From Rhipicephalus microplus (lineage: Eukaryota > Arthropoda > Arachnida > Ixodida > Ixodidae): a stretch of 64,000 nt of DNA. A model generated the notes under the pieces. It had not been told where the DNA came from and searched no databases. It worked only from the letters and a program-made list of their open reading frames with translations. Below are positions 40,471-52,364 of this stretch, piece by piece. Location of the stretch: assembly GCF_043290135.1 (NCBI RefSeq), contig NC_134710.1, positions 257,933,592 to 257,997,591 on the forward strand, in the 5' to 3' direction. The translations under genes were made by a program, and so were the position numbers. Numbering within the stretch: position 1 is the stretch's first letter; each line of letters begins with the position of its first letter.

Positions 40471-42832
40471 AAAAATTAATAAGAAGTTTACTAACCAACA
40501 CGACACATAAAAAACAAATCTGAAAAATAGCGCTAATGTACTTTTTATGTTGACCTTGGTGTAGTTTTAAATTCAATACAGCTCGTGAAAGCTTAGGGTA
40601 ACCCATCGACTCGCTTACATCACGCGCCCACCTATGCGATGGCACTCTCACTGCCGCAGCCAGGTTAGCAGCTGGATGCTTCAGGTTTCGTGATTTTAGG
40701 TAAATCATTCTGAATATTACTTAATTATTTCAGTAGTTTATATTATTTTAGACCTTGTTAGTTTCATCGGCCCTGGTTTTGAGCATTCTTGCTTTAGACC
40801 ACTGCGAGACCATGAGACTATCGATGGTGGACGGCAAGCCAGGCCAACCGGGCCCTTAAAGTGCTACGGACTTAAAGCTGCTTAAAATGACAGGTCTGCG
40901 TGAAACACTCTGCACAGGCACAGCCTAAGCTGGAGGAACGGCCTGCGAAGGGTCACGTCAAAAACATTTTCGGGATGCTCACTGCAAGAATGGGACCAGG
41001 AAAGTAGCAGTTCAGGTTCAACGTGCACACATTTGTATAAATACCTTCGGTTGTGTGTTGTGTCCAAGAGAAGGTAAGTACATTGCAAATGTGGTGCAGT
41101 GCTTAAACTGGCGAAGAGCCCTGCTGTAAACTGTTATATGGGCTACTTTTTGCCCAATAGGCGAATTCGAGAGGCCCGTGGCAACCTAAAATTATGAATG
41201 GCGAGATGGCGAATTTTCGGCAATTTTTGGCTTAGGTCTTGATTGAGTTTTGCGTTCTATGCTCAGTGTATTTCTATCAAATGAGTGACATTTTTTTGGT
41301 TTTTCTTGGTTTTAGACTAATCAGTAAAAGGCACACTTTACACGCGTTTCAGTATACCCGCCCTGCTTCTAAATTAATCTAGATTCCAGCGTTGCTGGTG
41401 CATCTCCCACTAAAATTTCAGCAAAAGGTGCGTCAGCCGACAGTTTCGCGTGCCGCGTGGCGGTGGTGTTTGTTTAAGTTTTTGAGATGTTTTAAAAGCT
41501 TTGAAAGTTTTGCTTCTGAAGTTATGCTAGGTGACTGTTAGGTCACATGTTCTGACCGCAGCTCCAACTGTCCTGAATAGCTTGTCTAATTCTTCACTGC
41601 TGGAGTACTTTCTAATTCGGTGTGCAGAGTTTAATTTTTTTATTAACATACTTTTGGGGCCAGTCGAGTAGCCAGCTACATTGGGCACCCATGTGACTGG
41701 CATTGAAAAATGTCAGTGTAATTTAGGGGTTATGAATGACACTGTACTCCACGGGGCTATTACAATTAGCAATTTTTATTAGTATAGACACGCTACACTT
41801 ACGTTGAGTAGCGTCTTTTCTGGCAAAATTTGAAAAAAAAATGGTGACTTTTGGCGACTTTTTACTTGTCGTTTGACGAATTTCACGCAAAAGTCATCGG
41901 CGACCCGGTTTATATTAGGAGACGTAGCATCGCACCAAAATATGAGAGCTACAGCTGACGACACCAATGTTCAGTTTACCAGCAGTGCCAACCGGAGGCA
42001 GAGTTCACGTGCCTGACGACGCGAATTGACTGAAGGCTTATTCCCTATCATTGCAGTGCTAGCTCACTATCACCAGCGATGGCGGCGCAAACAGGTTGCA
42101 TCTGCTAAGAACGCGCGCATCGAGGCACCCTAGCATCTACCTGCCGCCGCCACATTTCTTTTCGCTAGTCGTCAGGTGGGCCGAGCGGAGGCGCCACCGT
42201 ACCAGTGCGTGAAGAAGTCGTGCTACGTGACGACGGGGTTCAATTAGTATGACATCGGACGCGTTATTGGAAGGTTGGAAGTTCGGTCTCTACCGGCGGC
42301 AAAGTTGTCGCTCGTATTGCAAGTGCTCACGTCTTGGGACGTGTTCAAGGGAAGTCTCTCGCGCACGTTGTGTTAGCATTATACGGAAGGAGAGAGAGCT
42401 GAAGTGCTGCTTCAGTGGAGAAAGACTTCAGCACCCGAGCGAAAAGTTCGACAATATTTGTTTAAGAGACGCAACGTCTGTCTAACCAAGCAAACTTCGC
42501 AATGTCAGAGAATAAATATGAAGTACTTGCGCCAAGGCGTCAAGGAGCAACGTTGAGGCGGTCCAGAGGCTGTCAACATCGAAAAGATGCTCAATTTAGG
42601 TTGCTTTAGGTAATATTTAGGTAATATATTTAGGTATCATTAGATTGCACGTAACATTGCTACCACATCACTACTGTGTAATGCCATATCAACTGTGTGT
42701 GTAATCTATCTTACTGTTTGTAATCTGACTTCACTGCCCAATAATGCCCAATATATATATATAGTGAGATCTCTCACCCAATAATGCCCAGAAAAGTATA
42801 GAGGAAGGTTTCCGACCAAATTAGAATGTAAG
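40471..42832. other. Intergenic, nothing firmly recognised
   Basis: 42050-42500 is GC-richer and holds a 78-codon Cys/Arg-rich frame (42249-42485) with no known family; I do not call it a gene. Elsewhere only AT-rich sequence. Confidence 0.4.
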
Positions 42833-42932
42833 TGTGAAGAAAGAAAAGTGGGTGAAAATGTAACTTGTCGTGGGCAGGAACCTGTTCCTGCTCACGGCAA
42901 GTTATCTTTTCACCCACTTTTATTTCTTCACA
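42833..42932. repeat. 100-bp near-palindrome, 49-bp arms, 2-nt spacer
   Basis: Arms 42833-42881 and 42884-42932 match at 44 of 49 positions (TGTGAAGAAA...GCAGGAAC / GTTCCTGC...TTCTTCACA). It could extrude as a cruciform or be a small fold-back element. Confidence 0.85.
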
Positions 42933-43001
42933 TTAGATCTCATTATTATTGTGTCATAACATGATAAAAAAACGAGCCCTTATGTATACACTTCTTCCCT
43001 A

Positions 43002-44445
<1,444 letters not shown>

Positions 44446-44525
44446 AGCAGTGGCTTCGCTCCCCGGTAGAATGCCCGCTTGCCCCGTGGAATGCGCGAGT
44501 TCGAATCTTACCTTACTTGAACAAC
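44446..44525 (+). mobile_element. Possible tRNA-like SINE head
   Basis: AGCAGTGGCTTCGCTCCCCGG ... GGTAGAATGCCCGCTTGCCC ... GCGAGTTCGAATCTTACC has an A-box-like and a clear B-box-like (GAGTTCGAATC) block at tRNA spacing, but no acceptor-stem pairing or CCA context of a true tRNA gene. The downstream body is not recognised. Confidence 0.4.
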
Positions 44526-44788
44526 TTTATTGGTTATTTATGTCGAACATCCACTCACAGACAACACGAATTATTTTTCTCACAACCAATGACGCTGTCA
44601 CCGACAAAAGAATTTCTATGAAGCGAGTTGGTAATGTGCTCGCGTTAACACTTCCACGCATGCTTGTTTATTTAAATTTGGCAAAAAACATGGGAATGTA
44701 GGCTACGTTAGAGCCGGCTATCCCAAAATCATGGCGGTAATGTACAAAATAAATACAAAAATACATCAAATTAAGAAGAATAAAAGAA

Positions 44789-45035
44789 TTGATTGATTGA
44801 TTGATATGTGGGGTTTAACGTCCCAAAACCACTCTATGATTATGAGAGACGCCGTAGTGGAGGGCTCCGGAAATTTAGACCACCTGGGGTTCTTTAACGT
44901 GCACCCAAATCTGAGCACACGGGCCTACAACATTTCCGCCTCCATCGGAAATGCAGCCGCCGCAGCCGGGATTCGAACCCGCGCCCTGCGGGTCAGCAGC
45001 CGAGTGCCTTAGCCACTAGACCACCGCGGCGGGGC
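44789..45035 (-). mobile_element. Ruka-type SINE, near-consensus young copy
   Basis: Perfect 14-bp target duplication GAAGAATAAAAGAA at 44775-44788 and 45036-45049. Nearly identical to the 5340 copy, including CTCTATGATTATG and GCGCCCTGCGGG variants. It sits at or just beyond the 3' edge of the minus-strand I-like LINE. Confidence 0.96.
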
Positions 45036-45417
45036 GAAGAATAAAAGAAGAAAAAAAAATAGAGGCACTTTGTACACATATACACTATATATAGGGCTTA
45101 TAACGCATCAGCACAGTCTTCGGGCATAGTCCAGTTCATAAAGCGCGATCAAATCGTGGAATAAGTCCATACAGATAGGCAAGGAGAAATAAGAACTAAG
45201 GACAGTTGAAAAATTTTGTGTCCATTAAAAAATAACGAAGGGCGCTCATTACGCATCTTTGATTAGCAGAATGTGGCCATGGTCTAAGTACTTTACCAAT
45301 TGTGAATGATTTTTTGTGAGACGGTTGAATCGATCAATAACTTCAGTGTTTTGTTGATCATATTGCCACGTTATACATGATATTCATGCTATAACGATAC
45401 ACATTCTATAATGATAT

Positions 45418-45824
45418 TGCCATGTTCCATTTCCTAAGTTTTCGTTATCGTCCCAAAACACCACACGATTCTCAGCGCAAACCGCGCCTGCAGTTTTCGA
45501 GAAGGTTCCGGACTGTAGTAGATCATTTCGATAAGATCACGCCCACTGTGCGAACGGTACAGATTGTTCTGGAACCTACGCCACCGCCAGCGATAACGCT
45601 AGAACATTCGACGGCAAGAGTATAAATGCCGACGCGCTTCGCCGCTTGTCAGTTGTTGATCGAAGGCCGACGCTGCGTTCGCCGCTATCAGTCCGAGACT
45701 GCTATCTGTGCAAGACTGCTGCTGTAATTAGACTTTCCCTTTACCGGGCACAGGTTAGCCCAAATAAACAGTTAAATCCCAACACGAAGTTTCCTGTCTT
45801 TGGCCACGTCACGACCCCGTGACA
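45418..45824 (+). repeat. Gypsy 5' LTR
   Basis: TATAAATG at 45621 and AATAAA at 45763 are the likely promoter and polyadenylation signals. Differences from the 3' LTR: CATG/CACG at the start, GAACATTC/GAACTTTC, TTCCCT/TTCCTT and GGTTAGC/GGTTCGC. Confidence 0.96.
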
Positions 45825-45827
45825 TCT

Positions 45828-45842
45828 GGTGGAGGTGCTGCT
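45828..45842 (+). promoter_or_regulatory. Probable primer-binding site
   Basis: TGGTGGAGGTGCTG starts three bases after the 5' LTR, where the 3' end of a tRNA (CCA) would anneal. I could not assign the tRNA. Confidence 0.55.
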
Positions 45843-45848
45843 TCGTTC

Positions 45849-47241
45849 ATGTACTGGACGCCCCCGTCAAGCCGTGAACCCAGCCCCCGTCGCGGAGAAG
45901 ACACCGACGCCAACCAAGAGCAGCGAACGAGCCACCGACAGCAAGGTCTCCCACCGGAGTACGGCCTTCTACAAGACAAGGCGCGGAAGACCAAGACCAT
46001 GACCTCGACTGCAGCGACAATGACAACCGGAGCGTCCCAGCCCGCGATTGTCATTCATCAACCCAGGGAACCACCAACGTTCCATGGCTCATCGTTTGAA
46101 GACCCGGAAACCTGGCTAGAAACATACGACCGTGTGGCCGCCCTCAACCACTGGGACAACGAAGAAAAGCTCCGTCGTGTGTACTTCTACCTGGAAGACA
46201 CCGCAAGGACCTGGCTAGAGAATCGGGAGTCCACGCTCCGAACGTGGGATGTCTTCTGCGGCGCATTTCTGCAAACGTTCGCAAGCGTCGCTCGCAAAGA
46301 GAGGGCCGCTGCTCTACTCGAGACCCGGGTTCAGATACCAAATGAAAAGGTTGGAATTTTTACAGAAGAGATGGCCCGCCTATTCCGTCACGCTGACCCA
46401 GACATGCCTGAGGAAAAAAAAGTTCGTTTCCTCATGCGAGGGGTCAAACAGGAGCTCTTCGCGGGACTAATGAGGAATCCACCGAACACCGTCCAAGAAT
46501 TTGTATCCGAGGCGACCACCATCGAAAAAACGCTGGACATGCGCACCAGACAGTATAATCGTCGCCTGACTCCAGAATGCGCTGCTGCTCAAGCCAGTGA
46601 CTCCGACGACCTGCGTGAAACGATCCGAGTGATCGTGCGGGAAGAGCTGCGCAAACTATTGCCTTCGGCGCAGCCTCAAGTGGATTCGATCGCCGACATT
46701 GTGCGAGAAGAAGTCCGGCAATCGCTTCGAATTCCCGAAACACCGCCGCCCGAGCCAGAAACTATCAGCTACGCCGCTGCAGTGCGCCACAACGCTCCTC
46801 CCCGTCCACGCCAAAACGCCGCCCCGTCACACTTCCGTCGCCAGACGCCACCACCGCCACCACCCCAACCGACCTCCTACCTCGGACCGTTTTCCTCGGT
46901 GCACTGCGCTGGCCCCAGCGGGCCAGCGCAGTGCACCGAGGAAAACGGACGTTTGGCGTGCACCTGACAACCGCCCGCTCTGCTACCACTGCGGCGAGGC
47001 CGGGCACACATACCGCCGTTGCCAGTACCGACAGATGGGACTGCGTGGCTTCGCAGTCAATGCACCACGTCCGCAGCCAGGAGATCGGCCACGTGACATC
47101 GCCGACTACCTGGCAGGAACTCAATGGACACCACGAAGTCCTTCCCGTTCGCCGTTGCCCAGCCGCCGCACGTCACCGCACCCCCGGCAGTACTCTGGCC
47201 CAACGCGGGGCCGGTCTCTCAGCCCGTATCCGGGAAACTAA
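45849..47241 (+). pseudogene. Gypsy gag, split by an inverted duplication
   Basis: First ATG after the LTR is at 45849, another in frame at 45999 (the better protein start by composition). The capsid-like region (PPTFHGSSFEDPETWLETYD onward, WLENRESTLRTW, RNPPNTVQEFV) runs to about residue 250, followed by a Pro-rich linker. A 28-bp perfect inverted repeat at 46887-46948 shifts the frame, and the zinc knuckle CYHCGEAGHTYRRC (46981-47022) continues in the next frame to a stop at 47241. Gag and pol overlap at 47124-47241 in a -1 relation, as is usual for frameshift expression. Confidence 0.9.
46887..46948. repeat. 28-bp perfect inverted repeat in gag
   Basis: Arms 46887-46914 and 46921-46948 with spacer CCAGCG. 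Inserting one arm plus spacer adds 34 nt, which equals the +1 frame change seen between capsid and zinc knuckle. Confidence 0.93.
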
Positions 47242-47579
47242 GGGCAGCAACCGATGGAGGTGCGGTTGCTGTGCGACGAACTACCGAAGATCCTCCGACG
47301 ACGACGACGACGCGACGGAGCTTTTTGAACACAACACCAACCAGGCAAAGCCCTAAAGGCAAAAGCTCACTTACCGAAGGTGGCCGGATGACGCAACATG
47401 GAAGCAGCGGAACAAGTCGACGCAGCCGTGACCCGACGCCACGCCCTAACTGTAATGCGAGACGGCGAACTAACGACCTCGACGTTCTTATCGACGGCCA
47501 CAGTGTGACTGCTCTCGTCGATACTGGAGCCGACTATTCTGTCATCAGTGGCTCGTTCGCCGCGAAGTTAGAGTGTTAG
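47124..47579 (+). pseudogene. Gypsy protease segment
   Basis: Contains LIDGHSVTALVDTGADYSVI, the retroviral-type aspartic protease active site DTGA at about codon 134. The frame stops at 47577 and the protein continues in the +1 frame (LVTPAGICT, DVILGMDFL), showing an indel near 47575. Confidence 0.9.
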
Positions 47580-47580
47580 G

Positions 47581-49518
47581 ACAGCTTGGAAAGGCCCTGA
47601 AATCCGCACAGCCGGAGGTCATCTCGTAACGCCTGCAGGAATCTGCACAGCGAGAGTAACCATTAACGGCCGTATTTATCCTACAGACTTCGTAGTCCTA
47701 CAGCGTTGCTCAAGAGATGTCATCCTTGGCATGGACTTCTTATGCCTCCATGGTGCTGTCATCAACCTAAAAACAAGGTCGATAACGTTATCCACAGAAG
47801 AAGCACTACCGCCGCGCACGCCGTCAGGACACCATGCCTTGAATGTGCTGGAAGAACAAGTCACCATTCCGCCTCGCTCAAGCGTCATTATTTCAGTCGG
47901 CGCTTCTAAATCACCTGACTTGGAAGGCGTCGTTGAAGGCAGTCAGCATCTGTTGGTCACCCGAAATATTTGCGTCGCAAGAGGAATTGCAGAGCTGCGG
48001 GGAGGCAAAGCAATGGTTATGCTCACGAATTTCAGCAATGAGTACAAACATGTGAACAAAGGAACAACGGTCGCATACATCGTAGAAATTGTCGAAGCCA
48101 CCAGTGCTGTCGCCCTCGCCGATTCTGCGGAACCTGCTCAGAGGAACCAAGCCCCTCCCATAGCTTTCGACGTCAATCCCAGACTTCCGAACGATAAGCA
48201 AGAACAGCTCAAGGCCCTGCTCCTGCAATACGAAGATTGCTTTTCGTCGTCATCGAAAATTCGGCAGACCCCAATCATGAAACATCGAATCATAACCGAA
48301 GAAAATGCCAGACCACTTCGTCAGAGTCCGTACAGGGTTTCGACGCGAGAACGTGAGGCAATGAAGAGACAAGTTGATGAAATGCTGCGAGATGACATTA
48401 TCCAGCCATCCAAGAGTCCGTGGGCATCCTCGTGGTGTTAGTGAAGAAAAAGGATGGGACCCTACGTTTCTGCGTCGATTATCGCCGCCTGAACAAAATC
48501 ACAAGAAAGGACGTGTATCCTCTCCCACGAATAGACGACGCACTTGATCGGCTCCATAACGCCAAGTACTTTTCGTCAATGTACCTCAAGACAGGCTATC
48601 GGCAAATCGAAGTCGACGAAAGAGACCGAGAGAAGACGGCGTTTATAACACCGGACGGTCTCTTCGAGCTTAAGGTGATGTCCTTCGGTCATTGCTCAGC
48701 GCCTGCAACTTTTCAACGCGTTGTGGATACAGTACTGGCAGGATTTAAGTGGCAGACTTGCCTTGTGTACTTGGAGGACGTCGTCGTGTTTTCCTCGAGT
48801 TTTGACGAGCATCTTCGGCGCCTTGAAGCTGTACTTCAAGCCATCAAGACTTCCGGACTCACACTGAAGCCAGAAAAGTGCAGATTTGCGTATGAGGAGC
48901 TCTTGTTTCTGGGGCACGTTATCAGCAAGTCTGGAGTTCGTCCCGATCCACGGAAAACAACCGCCATCGCCGACTTCCCGCCGCCCACTGAGAAGAAAGC
49001 CGTGCGCCGATTTCTGGGCCTGTGTGCCTATTATAGGCGGTTTGTGAAAAACTTCGCCCGCATCGCCGATCCTCTCACTAACCTTACCAAGGCCGACGTG
49101 GAGTTTAAGTGGGAAACGCCGCAGGAACATGCTTTCCAGGAGCTTAAACATCGCCTCCAGACGCCACCGTTACTTACCCATTTCGATGAATTCGCCAAGA
49201 CAGAAATACACACTGACGCAAGCAGCGTAGGTCTTGGCGCTGCGTCGGCGAGGTGGCCGAGTGGTTAAGGCGATAGGTCTTGGCGCCGTTCTTGTGCAGA
49301 GGGCTGATGGACTTGAAAGGGTTATTAGTTACGCCAGCCGATCGCTATCCAAAGCAGAAGCCAATTATTCCACAACAGAAAAGGAGTGCCTCGCCATCAT
49401 CTGGGCTACGTCGAAATTTCGCCCCTACCTGTACGGCAGGCCCTTCAAAGTTGTGAGCGACCACCACGCCTTGTGTTGGCTAGCTACCTTCAAGGACCCT
49501 TTAGGTCGCCTCGCATGA
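47581..49518 (+). pseudogene. Gypsy RT and RNase H, multiply broken and catalytically altered
   Basis: Protease end and RT N-terminus to 48441 in frame 1 (ILGMDFLCLHGAVI, QSPYRVSTRERE, QPSKSPWAS), then a one-base frame loss near 48430 and frame 0 to 49240 (VLVKKKDGTLRFCVDYRRLN). Motif A reads SSMYLKTGY where the family has Asp, and motif C reads YLEDV where the family has YLDD, so two catalytic acids are lost. RNase H begins ([13 protein letters not shown]) but is split by a 46-nt insertion at 49241-49286; afterwards it continues in frame 1 to a TGA at 49516 that replaces an expected Arg codon (CGA). Confidence 0.9.
49228..49286 (+). repeat. 33-nt tRNA-Ser 5'-end fragment with 13-bp flanking direct repeats
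   Basis: TAGGTCTTGGCGC occurs at 49228-49240 and 49274-49286. Between them, 49241-49273 holds TGCGTC and then GGCGAGGTGGCCGAGTGGTT AAGGCGA, which matches acceptor strand, D arm and first spacer of a eukaryotic tRNA-Ser (GCCGAGTGGTTAAGGC is diagnostic of class II Ser tRNAs). Total added length 46 nt, matching the observed +1 frame change. It interrupts RNase H. Confidence 0.85.
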
Positions 49519-50934
49519 TGGAGCCTGAGACTTCAAGATTATGACATGACTGTGATTTACAAGTCCGGCAAGAAACACTCCGACGCCGACTTTCTCTCTC
49601 GTGCGCCTGTCGACCAACCGCTACCCGACGACCCGGATGACGACTTTTTCTTAGGAACGATTACTACCGACGACTTCGCTGAACGACAGAGGGCCGACCC
49701 GGAACTTAAGGCCCTAATAGAATACCTCGAAGGCAGGACCGCCGAAGTCCCGAAGGTATTCAAGCGCGCACTTGCGTCGTTCTTTCTACGAAACGGCCTT
49801 CTACAAAAGAAAAACTTTTCACCGCTTCGAGCTAAGTACCTCCTTGTGGTGCCTTCAGCTCGGCGACCAGAACTCCTGCAGGCCCTGCACGACGATCCGA
49901 CTGCAGGGCACCTCGGTGTGTCTCGCACGCTCGCGAGGATACTAGAAAGGCACTACTGGCCACGTCTTACCACCGACGTCACTCGTTATGTGAGAACATG
50001 TCGGGACTGTCAGCGACGCAAGACACCGTCGACAAGGCCAGCGGGACTTCTGCAGCCAATTGATTCACCTTGCCGACCTTTCCAGCTGATTGGTATGGAC
50101 CTACTAGGGCCGTTTCCGACGTCGGCTTTCGGAAACAAGTGGATCGTGGTAGCTACCGACTACCTCACCCGCTACGCCGAGACAAAAGCCCTGCCAAAAG
50201 GCAGTGCATCCGAGGTAGCTAAGTTCTTCGTCGAAAATATCGTCCTACGTCACGGCGCCCCGGAGGTCCTTATCACCGACAGAGGAACGGCATTCACTGC
50301 CGACTTAACTCAAGCGATCTCGGCATACAGCCAAACAAACCACCGCCGGACGACAGCGTACCACCCACAGACCAACGGCCTCAACGAGCGGCTTAACAAG
50401 ACGATCGCCGACATGCTGTCAATGTACGTCGATGTCGAACACAAGACGTGGGATGCCATTCTTCCGTATGTGACTTTCGCATACAACACGGCGGTGCAGG
50501 AGACGACGCAGATATCTCCTTACAAAATGGTCTACGGAAGGAGCCCGGCAACGACGCTCGATGCCATGTTACCCATTGTCACCGACGAAGAAAACCTCGA
50601 TGTGAGCGAGTACCTTCAGCGCGCCGAAGAAGCCCGACAACTTACGTGTCTCCGTATCAAGAATCAAGAGATGACCGACAGCCACCGTTACAACCTTCGA
50701 CGACGCTTCGTGGAATACCAGCCCGGTGAACGTGTTTTGGTGTGGACGCCGATACGCCGACGAGGACTAAGTGAAAAGCTTCTGCGACGGTACTTCGGAC
50801 CCTACAGGGTGGTTCGACGTCTCGGCCCACTTGATTACGAGGTTGTCCCCGACGGCATCACGAACTCTCAACGACGCCGATCGCGACCTGAAGTCGTCCA
50901 TGTCGCGCGCCTCAAGCCGTTTCATGCGCGTTAA
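49519..50934 (+). CDS. Gypsy RNase H end, connection and integrase (open)
   Basis: Open from after the TGA at 49516 to TAA at 50932. KHSDADFLSR ends the RNase H/connection. The zinc finger follows (HDDPTAGHLG ... CRDC), then the core D,D,E residues (GMDLLGPF, LITDRGTAF, NERLNKTI with TAYHPQTNG just before) and the C-terminal GPYRVVRRLG and RPEVVHVARLK blocks. There is no chromodomain. This is the only intact enzymatic domain of the element; it lacks its own start because pol is made as a polyprotein. Confidence 0.92.
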   Translation, partial: WSLRLQDYDMTVIYKSGKKHSDADFLSRAPVDQPLPDDPDDDFFLGTITTDDFAERQRADPELKALIEYLEGRTAEVPKVFKRALASFFLRNGLLQKKNFSPLRAKYLLVVPSARRPELLQALHDDPTAGHLGVSRTLARILERHYWPRLTTDVTRYVRTCRDCQRRKTPSTRPAGLLQPIDSPCRPFQLIGMDLLGPFPTSAFGNKWIVVATDYLTRYAETKALPKGSASEVAKFFVENIVLRHGAPEVLITDRGTAFTADLTQAISAYSQTNHRRTTAYHPQTNGLNERLNKTIADMLSMYVDVEHKTWDAILPYVTFAYNTAVQETTQISPYKMVYGRSPATTLDAMLPIVTDEENLDVSEYLQRAEEARQLTCLRIKNQEMTDSHRYNLRRRFVEYQPGERVLVWTPIRRRGLSEKLLRRYFGPYRVVRRLGPLDYEVVPDGITNSQRRRSRPEVVHVARLKPFHAR

Positions 50935-51051
50935 CAAATTGAAACAGTGTTTTTTGTATTATTGTTGTATCGTAATTTATTCATTGTACTTTCTTGCATT
51001 ATTATTGTACCTTCATCTTTAGTTAAAGCATCGGGACGATGCCTTTTTTTC

Positions 51052-51063
51052 AGAAGGGGGCAA
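51052..51063 (+). promoter_or_regulatory. Polypurine tract
   Basis: AGAAGGGGGCAA immediately before the 3' LTR; purine-rich as required to prime plus-strand synthesis. Confidence 0.75.
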
Positions 51064-51470
51064 TGCCACGTTCCATTTCCTAAGTTTTCGTTATCGTCCC
51101 AAAACACCACACGATTCTCAGCGCAAACCGCGCCTGCAGTTTTCGAGAAGGTTCCGGACTGTAGTAGATCATTTCGATAAGATCACGCCCACTGTGCGAA
51201 CGGTACAGATTGTTCTGGAACCTACGCCACCGCCAGCGATAACGCTAGAACTTTCGACGGCAAGAGTATAAATGCCGACGCGCTTCGCCGCTTGTCAGTT
51301 GTTGATCGAAGGCCGACGCTGCGTTCGCCGCTATCAGTCCGAGACTGCTATCTGTGCAAGACTGCTGCTGTAATTAGACTTTCCTTTTACCGGGCACAGG
51401 TTCGCCCAAATAAACAGTTAAATCCCAACACGAAGTTTCCTGTCTTTGGCCACGTCACGACCCCGTGACA
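51064..51470 (+). repeat. Gypsy 3' LTR
   Basis: Same 407-bp length as the 5' LTR, 403/407 identical. TATAAA at 51267, AATAAA at 51409. Directly preceded by a purine tract. Confidence 0.96.
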
Positions 51471-51652
51471 ATATGCTCCACTGACGCATCAACATGATCA
51501 CAGTGGTCACAGGGCGGGTATGTTCTTCGTTTTATGCGGCATAAGAAGTGAGGTATGTATGCAACACCTAATCGTGAACGGTGCAGTAGTGCGTCAAATG
51601 GTATATCGATCTTTTGATTGAGTGGAAATTGGAGAGACATATCTATTTGGTA

Positions 51653-52364
51653 TCAGAGTAAGGACTTTTTATTTTTGTCAAACCAAGCGTCGTTGAACAA
51701 CTTGTGGTGCAGTTCAGAAATAACCTTCTTGTTTCCCGAGAAAAAAAGAATCAGGCACTGGTATCGAAATAATTTTTTTTGTGCTGCAGTGGCTACTTTG
51801 TCAACAATTTCGTTTCCCATGACTCCTACGTGACTTTCAAGCCACTGAAAACGAATCTCGTGATCATCAGGATAAGCGATGGTAACTGTTTTTGAGATTT
51901 CACATATTATGCTATCATCTACATGAAAATAAAAATCCTTAATCATTTGTAGCGCTCCTTTGGAGTCAGAAGATATTACCTATTTTTGCCTTTGCTTGCT
52001 TTCAACAATGAATTTTGAAGCTTGTAATATTGCAACAAACTCCGTTGCTGTATACAATACACGTCTCCCGAGAAAGTCGAAAATCTCGCTCTATTTTATA
52101 TGCAGGCATGTTAAAAGCCGCAGTCAAGCTTTCTTTCATTATAGATTCGTCCGTGAAGACAAATGTGAAATGCTCTCGATAGAACATTAGTTTAAGGGCG
52201 AGAAATTGTGCTTCAAGGTAGTGTATAGCATTTTTTTTGTAACCTTTGATGTCTAAAGTGACTGAAGGCGATGCAAGCTGCCAAGGAGGAAAGTTGATGT
52301 CTGGACGCAAGAAAAAGAATGGCTCCGTATCTGCGTGTTTCACTGCAAATGTCATCGAAGACAA
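51653..52364 (-). pseudogene. I-like LINE RNase H remnants
   Basis: 52364-52002 ends in VFTDESIMKESLTAAFN (first Asp retained; Gly of TDGS is Glu). 51946-51653 holds IRFQWLESHVGVMGNEIVDK, the C-terminal H and D region. The middle is broken by stops. Confidence 0.8.

Larger units (their letters stand above)
45418..51470 (+). mobile_element. Ty3/gypsy LTR retrotransposon, recent insertion but defective
   Basis: Two 407-bp LTRs beginning TGCCA and ending GTGACA, flanked by a 4-bp target duplication ATAT (45414-45417 and 51471-51474). The LTRs differ at only four positions, so integration was recent. Order gag, protease, RT, RNase H, integrase defines Ty3/gypsy. There is no env frame between integrase and the 3' LTR. 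At least five coding lesions are present, listed in the component entries. It is inserted into the last codons of a minus-strand I-like LINE. Confidence 0.97.

Noticed and set aside
42249..42485. 78-codon Cys/Arg-rich frame
   Set aside because: Looks cysteine-rich but has no regular Cys spacing or signal peptide and no family resemblance.
45360..45372. ATATTGCCACGTT 58 bp upstream of the gypsy 5' LTR matches the duplicated site plus LTR start
   Set aside because: The stretch fits the 3' part of the host LINE and is only 13 nt long; no second LTR end accompanies it. Most likely chance.
49247..49275. Possible functional tRNA-Ser gene
   Set aside because: Only the 5' third of a tRNA is present; there is no anticodon arm, variable arm or B box.
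50934..51063. Possible env gene after gypsy integrase
   Set aside because: Only about 130 bp, AT-rich and without an extended frame before the polypurine tract.
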